This document shows, piece by piece, positions 16,741-25,591 of a stretch of DNA of 64,000 nt. Made by a program: the position numbers and the translations under genes. Under the pieces are notes generated by a model that saw only the letters and a program-made list of their open reading frames with translations, made no database searches and had not been told where the DNA came from. The stretch is from Microtetraspora fusca. GTDB taxonomy: Bacteria > Actinomycetota > Actinomycetes > Streptosporangiales > Streptosporangiaceae. The stretch is from NCBI RefSeq assembly GCF_001570365.1, contig NZ_BBYK01000038.1, forward strand, positions 542,787-606,786, given 5' to 3'. Position 1 is the first letter of the stretch. Every line of letters begins with the position of its first letter.

Positions 16741-17933
16741 TTCGCGGCCTCCATGGGGGTCGTTGTGCTTGCTGGCGCCCCCGCCGTGCTCCCGTACGCG
16801 GGAAGGCGGAGGGTGAAGGTGGATCCGGAGCCTTCCTTGCTCCAGACCGTGACCTCGCCGCCGTGGGCGGCGGCGACGTGCTTGACGATGGCGAGCCCGA
16901 GGCCGGTGCCCCCCGTCGCCCGCGACCGGGCGGTGTCCACCCGGAAGAAGCGCTCGAAGATGCGCTCCTGGGCGAACTCGGGGATGCCGATGCCCTGGTC
17001 GCTGACGCTCACCTCGACCGAGTCGCCCACGGGCCGGACGCTGACCACGACCCGGGTCTGCTCGGGGCTGTAGGCCACGGCGTTGTCGATGAGGTTGTGC
17101 AGGGCGGTGACCAGCAGGTCCTCGTCGCCCCAGGTGCGCAGACCCTCGCGGCCGCCCGCGACGAGCGTGATGCTCTTGGCCGACGCCTTGGTGTTGCAGC
17201 GGTCGATCGCCTCGTGGACGACGTCGTCGACGGACACCGCGCCCGGCGTCGGGATGGGGTCGGCGCCCTGGATCCGGGAGAGGGTGATCAGGTCCTGAAC
17301 CAGGTACGTCAGCCGCGCCGCCTCGTGCTGCATGCGGCCGGCGAAGCGGGTCACCGCCTCGGGGTCGTCGGCCGCGTCCTGGATGGTCTCGGCGAGCAGG
17401 CTCAGCGCGCCGACCGGCGTCTTGAGCTCGTGGCTGACGTTGGCCACGAAGTCGCGCCTGACCGCCTCGACCCGGCGGCTCTCGGTCTGGTCCTCGGCCA
17501 GGACGAGCACCTGCCCGTGCGAGCCGAGCGGGGCCACTCGTACGGCGAAGGTGGTCGACTCCTGGCCGAACCTGCGCCCCGCGGTCTCGATCTCGCTCTC
17601 GCGGATCTCGCCGTCCCTGCGGACCTTCCGCGCCAGGGCGAGCAGTTCGGCGGCCATGAGGGACTCACCGCGCACCAGGCCGAAGGCGCGCGCCGCGGAG
17701 CTCGCGCGCAGCACCCTGTCGTCCCGGTCCAGTACCACCGCCGACGAGGGGAGCACCGCGAGGACCGAGGCCACGCCGGACGACAGCATGTCGTCGGGCA
17801 CTTCGGGGCGCTGCTCGTGCTCGGACTGGCGGCTGATCGCCAGCATGACGACGGCCCCCAGGATGAACCCCGCCATCGCCGCCAGGCTGGCCAGCAACTC
17901 GTTCACGGTTCCCAATGTAGGCGGCGCTTCCAA
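16737..17933 (-). CDS. senX3: Sensor histidine kinase SenX3/PhoR
   Basis: A 398-residue membrane kinase that phosphorylates RegX3. One N-terminal membrane segment (LAAMAGFILGAVVMLAISR) is followed by a PAS-like region (70-160), the dimerisation helix with the phospho-acceptor His in DFVANVSHELKTPVGALSLL, and the ATPase domain with N box (HNLIDNAVAYSPE), DQGIGIP, and GGTGLGLAIVKH. TTG at 17933 has GGGAGG eight bases upstream and is my choice; a GTG at 17909 is possible. It forms an operon with regX3. Confidence 0.94.
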   Translation of the reverse strand: MEAPPTLGTVNELLASLAAMAGFILGAVVMLAISRQSEHEQRPEVPDDMLSSGVASVLAVLPSSAVVLDRDDRVLRASSAARAFGLVRGESLMAAELLALARKVRRDGEIRESEIETAGRRFGQESTTFAVRVAPLGSHGQVLVLAEDQTESRRVEAVRRDFVANVSHELKTPVGALSLLAETIQDAADDPEAVTRFAGRMQHEAARLTYLVQDLITLSRIQGADPIPTPGAVSVDDVVHEAIDRCNTKASAKSITLVAGGREGLRTWGDEDLLVTALHNLIDNAVAYSPEQTRVVVSVRPVGDSVEVSVSDQGIGIPEFAQERIFERFFRVDTARSRATGGTGLGLAIVKHVAAAHGGEVTVWSKEGSGSTFTLRLPAYGSTAGAPASTTTPMEAAK

Positions 17934-17979
17934 GGGGATATCCTCCCATTTGGCGCGTGACCATGGCTTTTCCGGAAAA

Positions 17980-18012
17980 GTTCATCTGACGGTCGAAGTT
18001 CGTTCACGGAAC
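17980..18012 (+). promoter_or_regulatory. Candidate PHO box (three 11-bp units)
   Basis: Three consecutive 11-bp units, GTTCATCTGAC, GGTCGAAGTTC and GTTCACGGAAC, run without gaps from 17980 to 18012, ending 19 bases before the phoU ATG and about 47 bases before the senX3 start. Streptomyces PhoP boxes have this 11-bp periodicity with a GTTCA core. Confidence 0.68.
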
Positions 18013-18031
18013 GCCGCGTAGCGTGATCGGC

Positions 18032-18679
18032 ATGCGCGACGCCTACCACGATGAGCTGGAAGCCCTTACCGACCGCCTGGTGGAGATGACCCGGCTCGTC
18101 CGCTCCGCCGTTTCGCGGAGCACCACCGCACTGCTGGACGCCGATCTCCAGCTCGCGGAGAACGTGATCTCCCGGGACGAGGAGGTCAACCGCCTCTACG
18201 CCGAGATCGAGACGTCCATCTACGAGGTGATGGCCACCCAGCAGCCGGTGGCCGTCGACCTGCGCACCGTGATCACCGCGCTGCGCATGGCCTCCAACCT
18301 GGAACGCATGGGCGACCACGCCGAGCACATCGCGAAGGTGGCGCGGATGCGTCACCCGGAGTCGGCGATCCCGGCCGAGCTGCGCGACACCTTCGTGGAG
18401 ATGGGCGCGATCGCCGAACGCCTGATCGTCAAGACCGGCAGCTGCATCGTCTCGCGCGACGTCGAGATGGCCAAGGAGCTGGAGAGCGACGACGACGCCA
18501 TGGACCGGCTGCACCGCCGGCTCTTCCGGGTGCTGCTGGACAAGGGGTGGTCGCACGGCATCGAGGCGGCGATCGACATCACCCTCGTCGGCCGTTACTA
18601 CGAGCGGTACGCCGACCACGCCGTCAGCGTGGCGCGCGACGTCGTCTACCTCGTCACCGGCTCGCGGTACCCGGACTGA
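18032..18679 (+). CDS. phoU: Phosphate signalling protein PhoU
   Basis: A 215-residue two-bundle helical protein that relays phosphate-transport status to the SenX3/RegX3 pair and represses it in excess phosphate. The repeats E-x-x-x-D-x-x-x-N are visible as ISRDEEVNRLYAEIE and LESDDDAMDRLHRRLF, each followed by a metal-binding pattern, NLERMGDHAEHIA and YYERYADHAVSVARD. ATG at 18032 (GTG at 18023 also in frame); no good ribosome site, so the mRNA may be nearly leaderless. Divergent from senX3-regX3 across the PHO-box candidate. Confidence 0.94.
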   Translation: MRDAYHDELEALTDRLVEMTRLVRSAVSRSTTALLDADLQLAENVISRDEEVNRLYAEIETSIYEVMATQQPVAVDLRTVITALRMASNLERMGDHAEHIAKVARMRHPESAIPAELRDTFVEMGAIAERLIVKTGSCIVSRDVEMAKELESDDDAMDRLHRRLFRVLLDKGWSHGIEAAIDITLVGRYYERYADHAVSVARDVVYLVTGSRYPD

Positions 18680-18709
18680 GGTCCGGCGCCGGGCGACCGG
18701 TGAAATACC

Positions 18710-18745
18710 GACGGCGCGGCGGGGAGCCTCCCCTGCCGCGCCGTC
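18710..18745. terminator. Hairpin terminator between phoU and gpmA
   Basis: GACGGCGCGGC (18710-18720) pairs perfectly with 18735-18745 around a loop that itself can pair (GGGGAGCCTCCCCT). It sits between convergent stops. Confidence 0.75.
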
Positions 18746-18770
18746 TCGCGTCCGTCCCTGGTCGGGGGTG

Positions 18771-19514
18771 TCAGCGGCCCTGGTTGGCCACGGCCTCGAT
18801 GGCGGCCGCGGCGGCGTGCGGGTCGAGGTAGTCGCCGCCCGGGTTCAGCGGGCGGAAGTTCGCGTCCAGCTCGTAGCGCAGCGGGATGCCCGTCGGGATG
18901 TTGAGCTTGGCGATCGACGCGTCGTCGATGCCGTCGAGGTGCTTGACCAGGGCGCGCAGCGAGTTGCCGTGCGCGACGACCAGGACGGTCCGGTTCGCGG
19001 CGAGGTCCGGCACGATGTGGTCGTACCAGTACGGCAGCATCCGGTCGACGACGTCCTTGAGGCACTCGGTCCTCGGCATGAGCTCCGGCGGGAGCAGGGC
19101 GTACCGCGGGTCTCCGACCTGCGAGTACTCGTCGCCGTCGGCGATCGGCGGCGGCGGGGTGTCGTAGGAGCGGCGCCACAGCATGAACTGCTCGTCGCCG
19201 AACTCCGCGCGGGTCTGGGCCTTGTCCTTGCCCTGGAGCGCGCCGTAGTGGCGCTCGTTCAGCCGCCAGGAGCGGTGGACGGGCAGCCACAGCAGGTCGG
19301 CCACCTCCAGCGCCAGGTTGGCCGTCCTGATCGCCCGGGTCAGGAGCGAGGTGTGCACCACATCGGGGCGGACGCCGGCGTCGAGCAGGAGCTGCCCGCC
19401 GCGCCGCGCCTCATCCTCGCCCGTCGGGGAGAGCGTGACATCCACCCACCCGGTGAACAGGCCCTTGACGTTCCACTCGCTCTCGCCATGCCGAAGCAGC
19501 ACCAAAGTCGCCAT
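18771..19514 (-). CDS. gpmA: 2,3-bisphosphoglycerate-dependent phosphoglycerate mutase
   Basis: A 247-residue glycolytic enzyme interconverting 3- and 2-phosphoglycerate through a phosphohistidine. [12 protein letters not shown] holds the catalytic His; [32 protein letters not shown] and [18 protein letters not shown] (second His) complete the active site. Full length. ATG at 19514. It lies 25 bases after the YbjN gene on the same strand, matching the mshA-YbjN-gpm order known from mycobacteria. Confidence 0.96.
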   Translation of the reverse strand: MATLVLLRHGESEWNVKGLFTGWVDVTLSPTGEDEARRGGQLLLDAGVRPDVVHTSLLTRAIRTANLALEVADLLWLPVHRSWRLNERHYGALQGKDKAQTRAEFGDEQFMLWRRSYDTPPPPIADGDEYSQVGDPRYALLPPELMPRTECLKDVVDRMLPYWYDHIVPDLAANRTVLVVAHGNSLRALVKHLDGIDDASIAKLNIPTGIPLRYELDANFRPLNPGGDYLDPHAAAAAIEAVANQGR

Positions 19515-19539
19515 AAGCAGAAAGCTTAGTCCGTACGGC

Positions 19540-20037
19540 TTATGCGGGGTTCCTCGCCGGATCGGCGAACCGGGCGAAAGCCTGCAGGTTGACGAGGGAC
19601 TCGCCCCGCTTGACCCGCCACTCCCACTCCTTGCGGATGGAGGAGGCGAACCCGAGTTCGAGCGCCCGGTCGAAGGATTCGTCGGAGTAGGTGAGCACGC
19701 AGCCGAGCACGCGGTCGATCTCGGTCTCGGTCACCGCGTCGAAGGGCACCCGGCCGACGAGGTAGACGTCGCCCTCGGCGTCGAGCGCGAAGTGGACGCC
19801 ATACATGGAGCCGTTCTTGGTCAGCAGCCATCGGTAGAACTCGGCGTGGTTCTCGTCCGGCTGCCGGCAGAAGAACGCCTCCACGTTGAGCGCCTGGTCG
19901 CCGAGGACGAGCCAGGTCATGGTGGCGAGCTTGTGCTGTCCGGGCAGCCTGACCAGGAACGCCCCTGGGCGCGGCAGCTCGTAGGCGAGGTCGGCGGCCT
20001 TCAGCGCGTCCTCGATCACGCCTTCCAGATCACTCAT
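19540..20037 (-). CDS. YbjN domain-containing protein
   Basis: A 165-residue protein with the YbjN fold, similar to the type III secretion chaperone fold. Typical text is [40 protein letters not shown] and [20 protein letters not shown]. Cytoplasmic; molecular role unknown, although a position between mshA and gpm is conserved across actinobacteria. ATG at 20037. Confidence 0.9.
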   Translation of the reverse strand: MSDLEGVIEDALKAADLAYELPRPGAFLVRLPGQHKLATMTWLVLGDQALNVEAFFCRQPDENHAEFYRWLLTKNGSMYGVHFALDAEGDVYLVGRVPFDAVTETEIDRVLGCVLTYSDESFDRALELGFASSIRKEWEWRVKRGESLVNLQAFARFADPARNPA

Positions 20038-20127
20038 GTCTCCTCCTCGCCGGGCGGGGCCGTGCTCCCCTGCCCCGCCGTCCGAAGCGCGAACTTCGGA
20101 ACCGCCGGTTTTTTCCCAGACTAGAGC

Positions 20128-21411
20128 TCAGGAGTTGACGGCGACCGGGACGCGGGGCAGCCGGGCCATCGCCCCCGCGTACACGTCCACGAGCCGGGCG
20201 GCCGTGGCCGACCAGCCGAAGGCCGCCGCGTGCCGTACGGCGTTGCCGGAGAGGTATTCGAGCCAGGCGGGCCGGCCGAGGAGGCCGTGCAGTGCCACCG
20301 CCCACTCGTTGGGGTCGTGCCCGTCCACGAGGATGCCGGACGCGCCGTCCTTGACGGCGGTGCGCAGGCCGCCCACGGAGGCGGCGACGACGGGGGTGCC
20401 GCACGCCTGGGACTCCAGGGCGACCAGCCCGAAGGACTCGTTGTGGGAGGGGACGACGGTCACGTCCGCCGCCCGGTACCAGTCGGCCAGCTCGCGCTGC
20501 GGCGCGGGCGGCGCGAGCCGTACGACGTCGGTGATGCCGAGCTCCGCGGACAGCTCGGTGAGCAGGGACGGACGGGCCAGGCCGTTGCCGCTGGGGCCGC
20601 CCACGAAGGCCACGACGAGCCGGGAGCGCAGGGACGGATCCCGCTCCAGCATCCGGGCGACCGCCTTCATGAGCACGTCGGGCCCCTTCAGCGGCTGGAT
20701 CCGGCCCACGAAGAGCAGCACGTGGGCGTTCTGCGGGAGGCCGAGGCGGCGCCGGGCCGCCCCCTTGGACGCGGGCTGGAAGACGGTCAGGTTCACGCCG
20801 GGGTTGACGACGGCCACCCGCTCATCGGGCGCGTCGTAGAGCTCGATCAGCTCGCGCGCCTCGTCGGCGGTGTTGGCCACCAGGCGGTCGGCCACGCCGA
20901 CGACCTGCTCCTCTCCGAGCACGCGCGCGGCGGGCTCGGGCCGATCGCCCTCGGCGAGCAGCAGGTTCTTCACCTTGGCCATGGTGTGCATGGTGTGGAC
21001 GAGCGGGATGCCCCAGCGCTCCTTGGCGAGCCAGCCCACCTGACCGGAAAGCCAGTAATGCGAGTGGATGACGTCGTAGCGGCCGGGGTCGTACATCGCC
21101 TCGGTGCGCAGAACGCCGGACAGGAAGCCGCAAAGCTGGGCGGGCAGGTCGGCCCGGTCCAGCTCCTCGTACGGCCCGGCGGTGACGTGCCGTACGGAGA
21201 CGCCGGGCGAGATCTCGGCGGTCGGCGGCAGATCCCTGGCCGTCTGCCGGGTGAAGATCTCGACCTCGACGCCGAGGGCCGCCAGCCGTTTCGCAACCTC
21301 GACGACATACACGTTCATGCCGCCGGCGTCGCCCGTGCCGGGCTGGTCCAGCGGCGACGTGTGCATGCTGATGGTCGCCACCCGGTTGACCCGACGCCGA
21401 CTCAGCGCCAC
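20128..21411 (-). CDS. mshA: D-inositol-3-phosphate glycosyltransferase (mycothiol synthesis)
   Basis: A 427-residue GT-B enzyme that joins N-acetylglucosamine from UDP-GlcNAc to 1D-myo-inositol 3-phosphate, the first step of mycothiol synthesis. The N-terminal glycine-rich loop is [20 protein letters not shown]; the acceptor-site [14 protein letters not shown] and the C-domain [13 protein letters not shown] and [20 protein letters not shown] (E-x7-E nucleotide-sugar motif) are intact. Of three possible GTG starts, 21411 has GGAGG at the right distance. The other mycothiol gene in the window is mshD at 58898. Confidence 0.96.
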   Translation of the reverse strand: MALSRRRVNRVATISMHTSPLDQPGTGDAGGMNVYVVEVAKRLAALGVEVEIFTRQTARDLPPTAEISPGVSVRHVTAGPYEELDRADLPAQLCGFLSGVLRTEAMYDPGRYDVIHSHYWLSGQVGWLAKERWGIPLVHTMHTMAKVKNLLLAEGDRPEPAARVLGEEQVVGVADRLVANTADEARELIELYDAPDERVAVVNPGVNLTVFQPASKGAARRRLGLPQNAHVLLFVGRIQPLKGPDVLMKAVARMLERDPSLRSRLVVAFVGGPSGNGLARPSLLTELSAELGITDVVRLAPPAPQRELADWYRAADVTVVPSHNESFGLVALESQACGTPVVAASVGGLRTAVKDGASGILVDGHDPNEWAVALHGLLGRPAWLEYLSGNAVRHAAAFGWSATAARLVDVYAGAMARLPRVPVAVNS

Positions 21412-21572
21412 CCGAACCACCTCCAGAAGGCTAGTAACCGCAAGAAACCCGGCAAGATTCCCGAATCACGCGGTTCCGCAGCCTTGCAGAGCTCCTGGAA
21501 AGATGTGAACCCGGCCCGTGGTCCGCAGCCCGGGGCGAGCAGCCGAGGTTGAAATCTGTTTGGAGCAAAGTA

Positions 21573-22310
21573 ATGGCGAAGACGGCGGTGGTGACCGGAG
21601 CCAGCAGCGGCATCGGGGCGGCGACGGCACGGCGGCTCGCGGCGGAGGGCTTCGACGTCGTGGCCGCGGCCCGGCGGCGCGAGCGGCTCGACGCGCTGGC
21701 CGCCGAGGTGCCCGGCATCCGCCCGGCGACGCTCGACGTCACCTCACAGGAGTCCGTCGACGCCTTCGCCGCCGAGCTGGAGCGGTGCGACGTCCTGGTC
21801 AACAACGCGGGCGGCGCGTTCGGCCTCGAACCGGTGGCCTCGGCCCTCGTGGACGACTGGCAGCGCATGTACGACGTCAACGTGCTCGGCGCGCTGCGCA
21901 TGACGCGCGCCCTGCTGCCCAAGCTGATCGCGTCCGGGGACGGCGTGCTGGTCATGCTCACGTCGGTCGCCGGTCTGGTCTCGTACGAGGGCGGCGGCGG
22001 ATACTGCGCGGCCAAGCACGCCCAGACGTCGATGACCGAGACGCTGCGGCTGGAGCTGTGCGGCGAGCCGGTCCGCGTCGTCGAGATCGCGCCCGGCATG
22101 GTGCAGACCGAGGAGTTCTCGCTCACGCGGTTCCGGGGCGACACGGAGAAGGCCGCCAAGGTCTACGAGGGCGTGCCCGGCCCGCTCACCGCCGACGACG
22201 TGGCCGACGTGATCGCCTTCGCGGTCACCCGCCCCGCGCACGTGAACATCGACCGCCTGGTGATCCGGCCGCGCGCCCAGGCCGCCCAGCACAAGGTCCA
22301 CCGGGTCTGA
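21573..22310 (+). CDS. Short-chain dehydrogenase/reductase (SDR)
   Basis: A 245-residue classical SDR. The cofactor loop is TAVVTGASSGIGAATARRLA, NNAG occurs in DVLVNNAGGAFGLEP, and the active-site Ser and Y-x3-K are in VMLTSVAGLVSYEGGGGYCA followed by AKHAQ. The Arg pair after the first beta strand (AARRRERL) suggests NADP preference. It is close to the YdfG-like serine/3-hydroxy acid dehydrogenases, but the substrate is not determinable. ATG at 21573 with GGAG upstream; about 100 bases upstream the divergent mshA begins. Confidence 0.92.
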   Translation: MAKTAVVTGASSGIGAATARRLAAEGFDVVAAARRRERLDALAAEVPGIRPATLDVTSQESVDAFAAELERCDVLVNNAGGAFGLEPVASALVDDWQRMYDVNVLGALRMTRALLPKLIASGDGVLVMLTSVAGLVSYEGGGGYCAAKHAQTSMTETLRLELCGEPVRVVEIAPGMVQTEEFSLTRFRGDTEKAAKVYEGVPGPLTADDVADVIAFAVTRPAHVNIDRLVIRPRAQAAQHKVHRV

Positions 22311-22381
22311 CGTGCGGCTCGGCGAGCGCCCGCATGGCGTCTGACACGCGTACGGGTGCCCGGCCCGATATACGGTCTGGT

Positions 22382-23170
22382 GTGCGCAAACCTGTCGGCG
22401 AGATCACCCGTGGCACCACCGGGCACAACCGTCTGCGCCGGTCCGACCGCTGGATCGCCGCCGTCCACGCTCCGCTGCTGCACAGGGCCGCCGGGACGCC
22501 GCTCGTCGTCGACCTCGGCTACGGCGCCTCGCACGCCACCACCCTGGAGCTGTTCCTGCGGCTGCGCGCGGTGTGCCCGCGGGTCGAGGTCGTGGGCGTC
22601 GAGATCGATCCGGCGCGCGTGGCGGCGGCCCTGCCGTACGAGCGGGAGGGGCTCGCCTTCGTCAGGGGCGGCTTCGAGCTGCCGGTGCCGCGCCCCCCGC
22701 TGGTCGTGCGGGCCTTCAACGTGCTCAGGCAGTACGCCGAGGCCGAGGCCTGGGCGTACTGGGACCTGCTGCGCTCGCGGATCGCCCCGGACGGCGTGAT
22801 CGTCGAGGGCACCTGCTCCGAGGTCGGCCACCGCGCGGTGTGGGCCGCGCTCGGGGCCGAGGGGCCGCGCACGCTGACGTTCGCCGCGCGGTTCGCCGGG
22901 TTCGAGCGCCCCTCGGATCTGGCCGAGCGGCTGCCCAAGACGCTCATCCACCGGAACGTCCCCGGCGAGCCGGTCCACGACTTCCTGCGCGACTGGGACC
23001 GCGCCTGGGCGAGCTGCGCGCCCTTCGCGCCGTACGGCGCCCGCCAGCGCTGGATCAGGACGGCGGAGTTGCTGACGCGGGACTGGCCGGTGGCCGTCGC
23101 GCCTCCGCTCGGCGGGCCGTCCCGCTGGCGCCTGGGCGAGCTGACCCTCCCCTGGTCCGCGGTCGCCTGA
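22382..23170 (+). CDS. Class I SAM-dependent methyltransferase-like protein
   Basis: A 262-residue Rossmann-fold protein starting at a GTG (22382). Motif I is degenerate but recognisable, PLVVDLGYGASHATTLELF, followed by the acidic strand end VVGVEIDPARVAAAL and RAFNVLRQYAEAEAWAYWD. The rest (RSRIAPDGVIVEGTCSEVGH) matches a family of uncharacterised actinobacterial methyltransferases. Substrate unknown. It follows the SDR gene by 71 bases on the same strand and may be co-transcribed. Confidence 0.8.
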   Translation: MRKPVGEITRGTTGHNRLRRSDRWIAAVHAPLLHRAAGTPLVVDLGYGASHATTLELFLRLRAVCPRVEVVGVEIDPARVAAALPYEREGLAFVRGGFELPVPRPPLVVRAFNVLRQYAEAEAWAYWDLLRSRIAPDGVIVEGTCSEVGHRAVWAALGAEGPRTLTFAARFAGFERPSDLAERLPKTLIHRNVPGEPVHDFLRDWDRAWASCAPFAPYGARQRWIRTAELLTRDWPVAVAPPLGGPSRWRLGELTLPWSAVA

Positions 23171-23243
23171 GAACGCCGGCCCTGCGCGGTATGCCAAGCG
23201 GGGCGTATGGAACGGCAAATTCAGCGGGTGGTTTCCCGGCGTG

Positions 23244-23759
23244 TCACCCGATTTCTCGCAGTACCCGGTCGAAGATCTCATATGCTGCGAAGTCAAACAG
23301 CACGAAACGCGCCTCGCGGACGTTCGACTCAGATCGCAGCACCGTGGTGACGGAGATCCGGGCGGCGTCGTCCATCGGCCAGCGGTAGACACCGGTGGAG
23401 ACGGCGGGGAACGCGACCGTCGCCGCGCCGAGCGCGTCGGCGACCTTGAGCGACTCCCGGTAGCAGGAGGCCAGCAGGTGAGATCGGTCCTCGCTTCGCG
23501 AAAACACCGGGCCCACAGTGTGGATCACCCATCGGGCGGGCAGCCGCCCCGCCGTGGTCGCGACGGCCTCGCCCGCCGGGAGGCCGTCGCCGTACCGGGA
23601 CGCGCGCAGCGCCCGGCACTCCGCCAGGATCTCGGGGCCGCCCTTCCGGTGGATCGCGCCGTCCACCCCACCGCCGCCGAGCAGCGAGGAGTTGGCCGCG
23701 TTGACGATCGCGTCCACCGCCTGCTCGGTGATGTCGCCCTGCACCAGCGTGAGCTTCAT
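23244..23759 (-). CDS. Macrodomain protein (O-acetyl-ADP-ribose deacetylase type)
   Basis: A 171-residue stand-alone macrodomain of the YmdB/MacroD type that binds ADP-ribose and removes it from proteins or from O-acetyl-ADP-ribose. Signature regions: VQGDITEQAVDAIVNAANSS, LLGGGGVDGAIHRKGGPEIL, the GEAVATTAGRLPARWVIHTV strand, and phosphate loop AFPAVSTGVYRWP. ATG at 23759 with AGAGGGG upstream. It is transcribed away from blaI, and a palindrome lies between the two, so BlaI may control it. Confidence 0.93.
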   Translation of the reverse strand: MKLTLVQGDITEQAVDAIVNAANSSLLGGGGVDGAIHRKGGPEILAECRALRASRYGDGLPAGEAVATTAGRLPARWVIHTVGPVFSRSEDRSHLLASCYRESLKVADALGAATVAFPAVSTGVYRWPMDDAARISVTTVLRSESNVREARFVLFDFAAYEIFDRVLREIG

Positions 23760-23781
23760 GACATGCGCCCCTCTACGGCAC

Positions 23782-23791
23782 GTAGTACTAC
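23782..23791. promoter_or_regulatory. Candidate BlaI operator
   Basis: The perfect palindrome GTAGTACTAC lies 19 bases before the blaI GTG and 22 bases before the divergent macrodomain ATG. BlaI/MecI repressors bind dyads built on TACTA/TAGTA half-sites, which this matches. Confidence 0.55.
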
Positions 23792-23810
23792 CCCGGGTAG
23801 GCTTGTTGGC

Positions 23811-24167
23811 GTGAAAGGACTTGGCGATCTTGAACGTAGCATCATGGACATCCTCTGGGCGCAGAGCGCTCCCCTGACAGCACGCGAGGTCGGCCGTCTG
23901 ATCCAGGACCGCGACCTGGCGCCCACGACCGTGATGACCGTACTGGACCGTCTTTCCCGCAAGGGGTTCCTCAACCGCACCCGGGACGGGCGCGCCTGGC
24001 GCTACGAGCCCGCCGAGAGCCGGGACGCCTACGTCACCGAGCTCATGCTCGAAGCCCTGGACCTGACCGGAGACCGCAGCGCGGCGCTGACGCGCTTCGC
24101 CCAGGCCGTCTCCGGGTCCGAGGCCGAGATCCTGCGAAGAGCCCTCATGGAGCTGGAGGAGCAGTGA
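23811..24167 (+). CDS. BlaI/MecI/CopY family transcriptional repressor
   Basis: A 118-residue winged-helix repressor starting GTG at 23811. The DNA-binding part contains GDLERSIMDILWAQSAPLTA and the recognition helix region LAPTTVMTVLDRLSRKGFLN; the C-terminal helices mediate dimerisation. In this family the repressor is cleaved by an M56 membrane peptidase in response to envelope signals; the next gene encodes such a peptidase and overlaps by four bases (GTGA). No beta-lactamase gene is present. Confidence 0.93.
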   Translation: MKGLGDLERSIMDILWAQSAPLTAREVGRLIQDRDLAPTTVMTVLDRLSRKGFLNRTRDGRAWRYEPAESRDAYVTELMLEALDLTGDRSAALTRFAQAVSGSEAEILRRALMELEEQ

Positions 24168-25078
24168 TCGCGGCGGCTGTCCTGGCGGTTCTCGCCCTGG
24201 CATGCGCGGTCGGCGCCTGGCGTCTGACCTCCGCGCGCTGGCCCTGGCGTGCCCCTCGCACGGCCATCCTCCTGTGGCAGTCCCTCGGCGTCACCTGGGG
24301 ACTCGCCACCACCGGGGCCCTCTTCGCGTACGCCCTGTCCCCTTACGGCGCCGGGGTCGTGCACGGGCTCTCCATCCTGCTGACCAGCGCCGAGTTCGAC
24401 GTGCGCGAGCCGCACGACGTGATCAGGCTGTGCGCGCTGCTCAGCGGGTTCACCCTTCTCACGGTCCTCGTGGCCGTGCTCGTCGCGGCCGGCGCCCAGA
24501 CGCTGCGCGCCCGGCGCCGCCACCGCATGCTGCTCAAGCTGATCGCGCGGGACGAGCCCGCCGTCCCCGGCGTCCGCGTGGTCGACCACCCGGGCGCGGC
24601 GGCGTACTGCCTGCCGGGGCTGAAGTCCGAGGTCGTGATCAGCGCGGGCACGCTCGACCTGCTCTCGCAGGACGAGCTGGACGCGATGCTCGCGCACGAG
24701 CTCGCGCACGCGCGCGAGCGGCACGACCTGGTGCTGCTGCCGTTCGGCGCGCTGCTCCGGGCGCTGCCCTGGTCGGCCGTGGTGCGGGACGCCCAGGAGT
24801 CCGTGGCGCTGCTGATCGAGATGGCCGCGGACGACCGCGCCCGCCGCTTCTGCTCGCCGAAGCGGCTCGCCACCGCCCTGCTGCGGTTCGGCGCCGCCAC
24901 CGCCGTCCCGACGCCGCACGGCGCGCTGGGCGCCACGTCGGGCCAGAACGTGATGGCCCGCGTCAACCGGCTCATCAAGCCCGACATCGACCTTCCGGCG
25001 CACGTCAGGTACGGCATCCTGGTCGCGTCCGCGGTCCTGGCCGTCTCGGCTCCGCTGCTCTGGCTGCTGCCCGCCTGA
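24164..25078 (+). CDS. M56 family membrane metallopeptidase (BlaR1-like)
   Basis: A 304-residue integral membrane zinc protease. Hydrophobic segments lie at about 1-20, 35-58, 90-110 and at the C-terminal end (YGILVASAVLAVSAPLLWLL). The zinc motif is MLAHELAHARERHD with a downstream Glu in LLIEMAADDRARR; GAAAYCLPGLKSEVVISAGT precedes it, as in BlaR1/MecR1. It lacks the extracellular penicillin-binding sensor domain of BlaR1, so its inducer is unknown. Likely partner of the overlapping BlaI repressor. Confidence 0.92.
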   Translation: MIAAAVLAVLALACAVGAWRLTSARWPWRAPRTAILLWQSLGVTWGLATTGALFAYALSPYGAGVVHGLSILLTSAEFDVREPHDVIRLCALLSGFTLLTVLVAVLVAAGAQTLRARRRHRMLLKLIARDEPAVPGVRVVDHPGAAAYCLPGLKSEVVISAGTLDLLSQDELDAMLAHELAHARERHDLVLLPFGALLRALPWSAVVRDAQESVALLIEMAADDRARRFCSPKRLATALLRFGAATAVPTPHGALGATSGQNVMARVNRLIKPDIDLPAHVRYGILVASAVLAVSAPLLWLLPA

Positions 25079-25110
25079 TCCTGCGCGCTTGCAGGTGTTT
25101 GCCATCGAGT

Positions 25111-25122
25111 TTGCAATTGCAA
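25111..25122. promoter_or_regulatory. Palindrome before the XRE regulator gene
   Basis: TTGCAATTGCAA is a perfect 12-bp dyad 25 bases upstream of the regulator ATG (25148). A related half-site, CTTGCAGG, occurs at about 25088. The position suits autoregulation by the XRE protein. Confidence 0.45.
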
Positions 25123-25147
25123 GCAGTTCGTGTGCAGACTGGGGGGT

Positions 25148-25588
25148 ATGGAACTACCCAAGGTCGGCTCGATCGGCGAGTACATCCGCGAGCAGCGGCA
25201 GCAGGCGAAGATCTCCTTGCGCCAGCTCGCCGCGCAGGCGGGGGTCTCGAATCCCTATCTGAGCCAGGTCGAGCGCGGTCTGCGCAAGCCGAGCGCGGAG
25301 ATCCTCAACCAGATCGCCAAGGGTCTGCACATCTCCGCGAAGGCGCTGTACGTGCAGGCCGGCCTGATCGAGGACCGCGAGCCGGACAGCGACGTGCTGG
25401 CCGCGATCCGGGCCGATGTCACCATCACCGAGCGGCAGCGCCAGGTGTTGATCGACATTTACGAGTCGTTCCGCAAGGAGAACCGCGCCGGGAATCCGGA
25501 GGCCCAGCCGTCGCGACCGGCTGAGCCCCCGCCTGGTGACGCGGTTCGTACGGAGAACACCGCCACACCGGATTCCAAGGAAGGTTAA
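25148..25588 (+). CDS. XRE family helix-turn-helix regulator
   Basis: A 146-residue protein. The first 75 residues form a lambda-repressor-type HTH (YIREQRQQAKISLRQLAAQA, then GVSNPYLSQVERGLRKPSAE); then comes a linker with VTITERQRQVLIDIYESFRK and a disordered Pro/Glu-rich tail. ATG at 25148 with a run of Gs as ribosome site. It is three bases from the HBHA-like gene, and this pair is common in actinobacteria, so the regulator probably controls its neighbour. Confidence 0.9.
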   Translation: MELPKVGSIGEYIREQRQQAKISLRQLAAQAGVSNPYLSQVERGLRKPSAEILNQIAKGLHISAKALYVQAGLIEDREPDSDVLAAIRADVTITERQRQVLIDIYESFRKENRAGNPEAQPSRPAEPPPGDAVRTENTATPDSKEG

Positions 25589-25591
25589 CCG

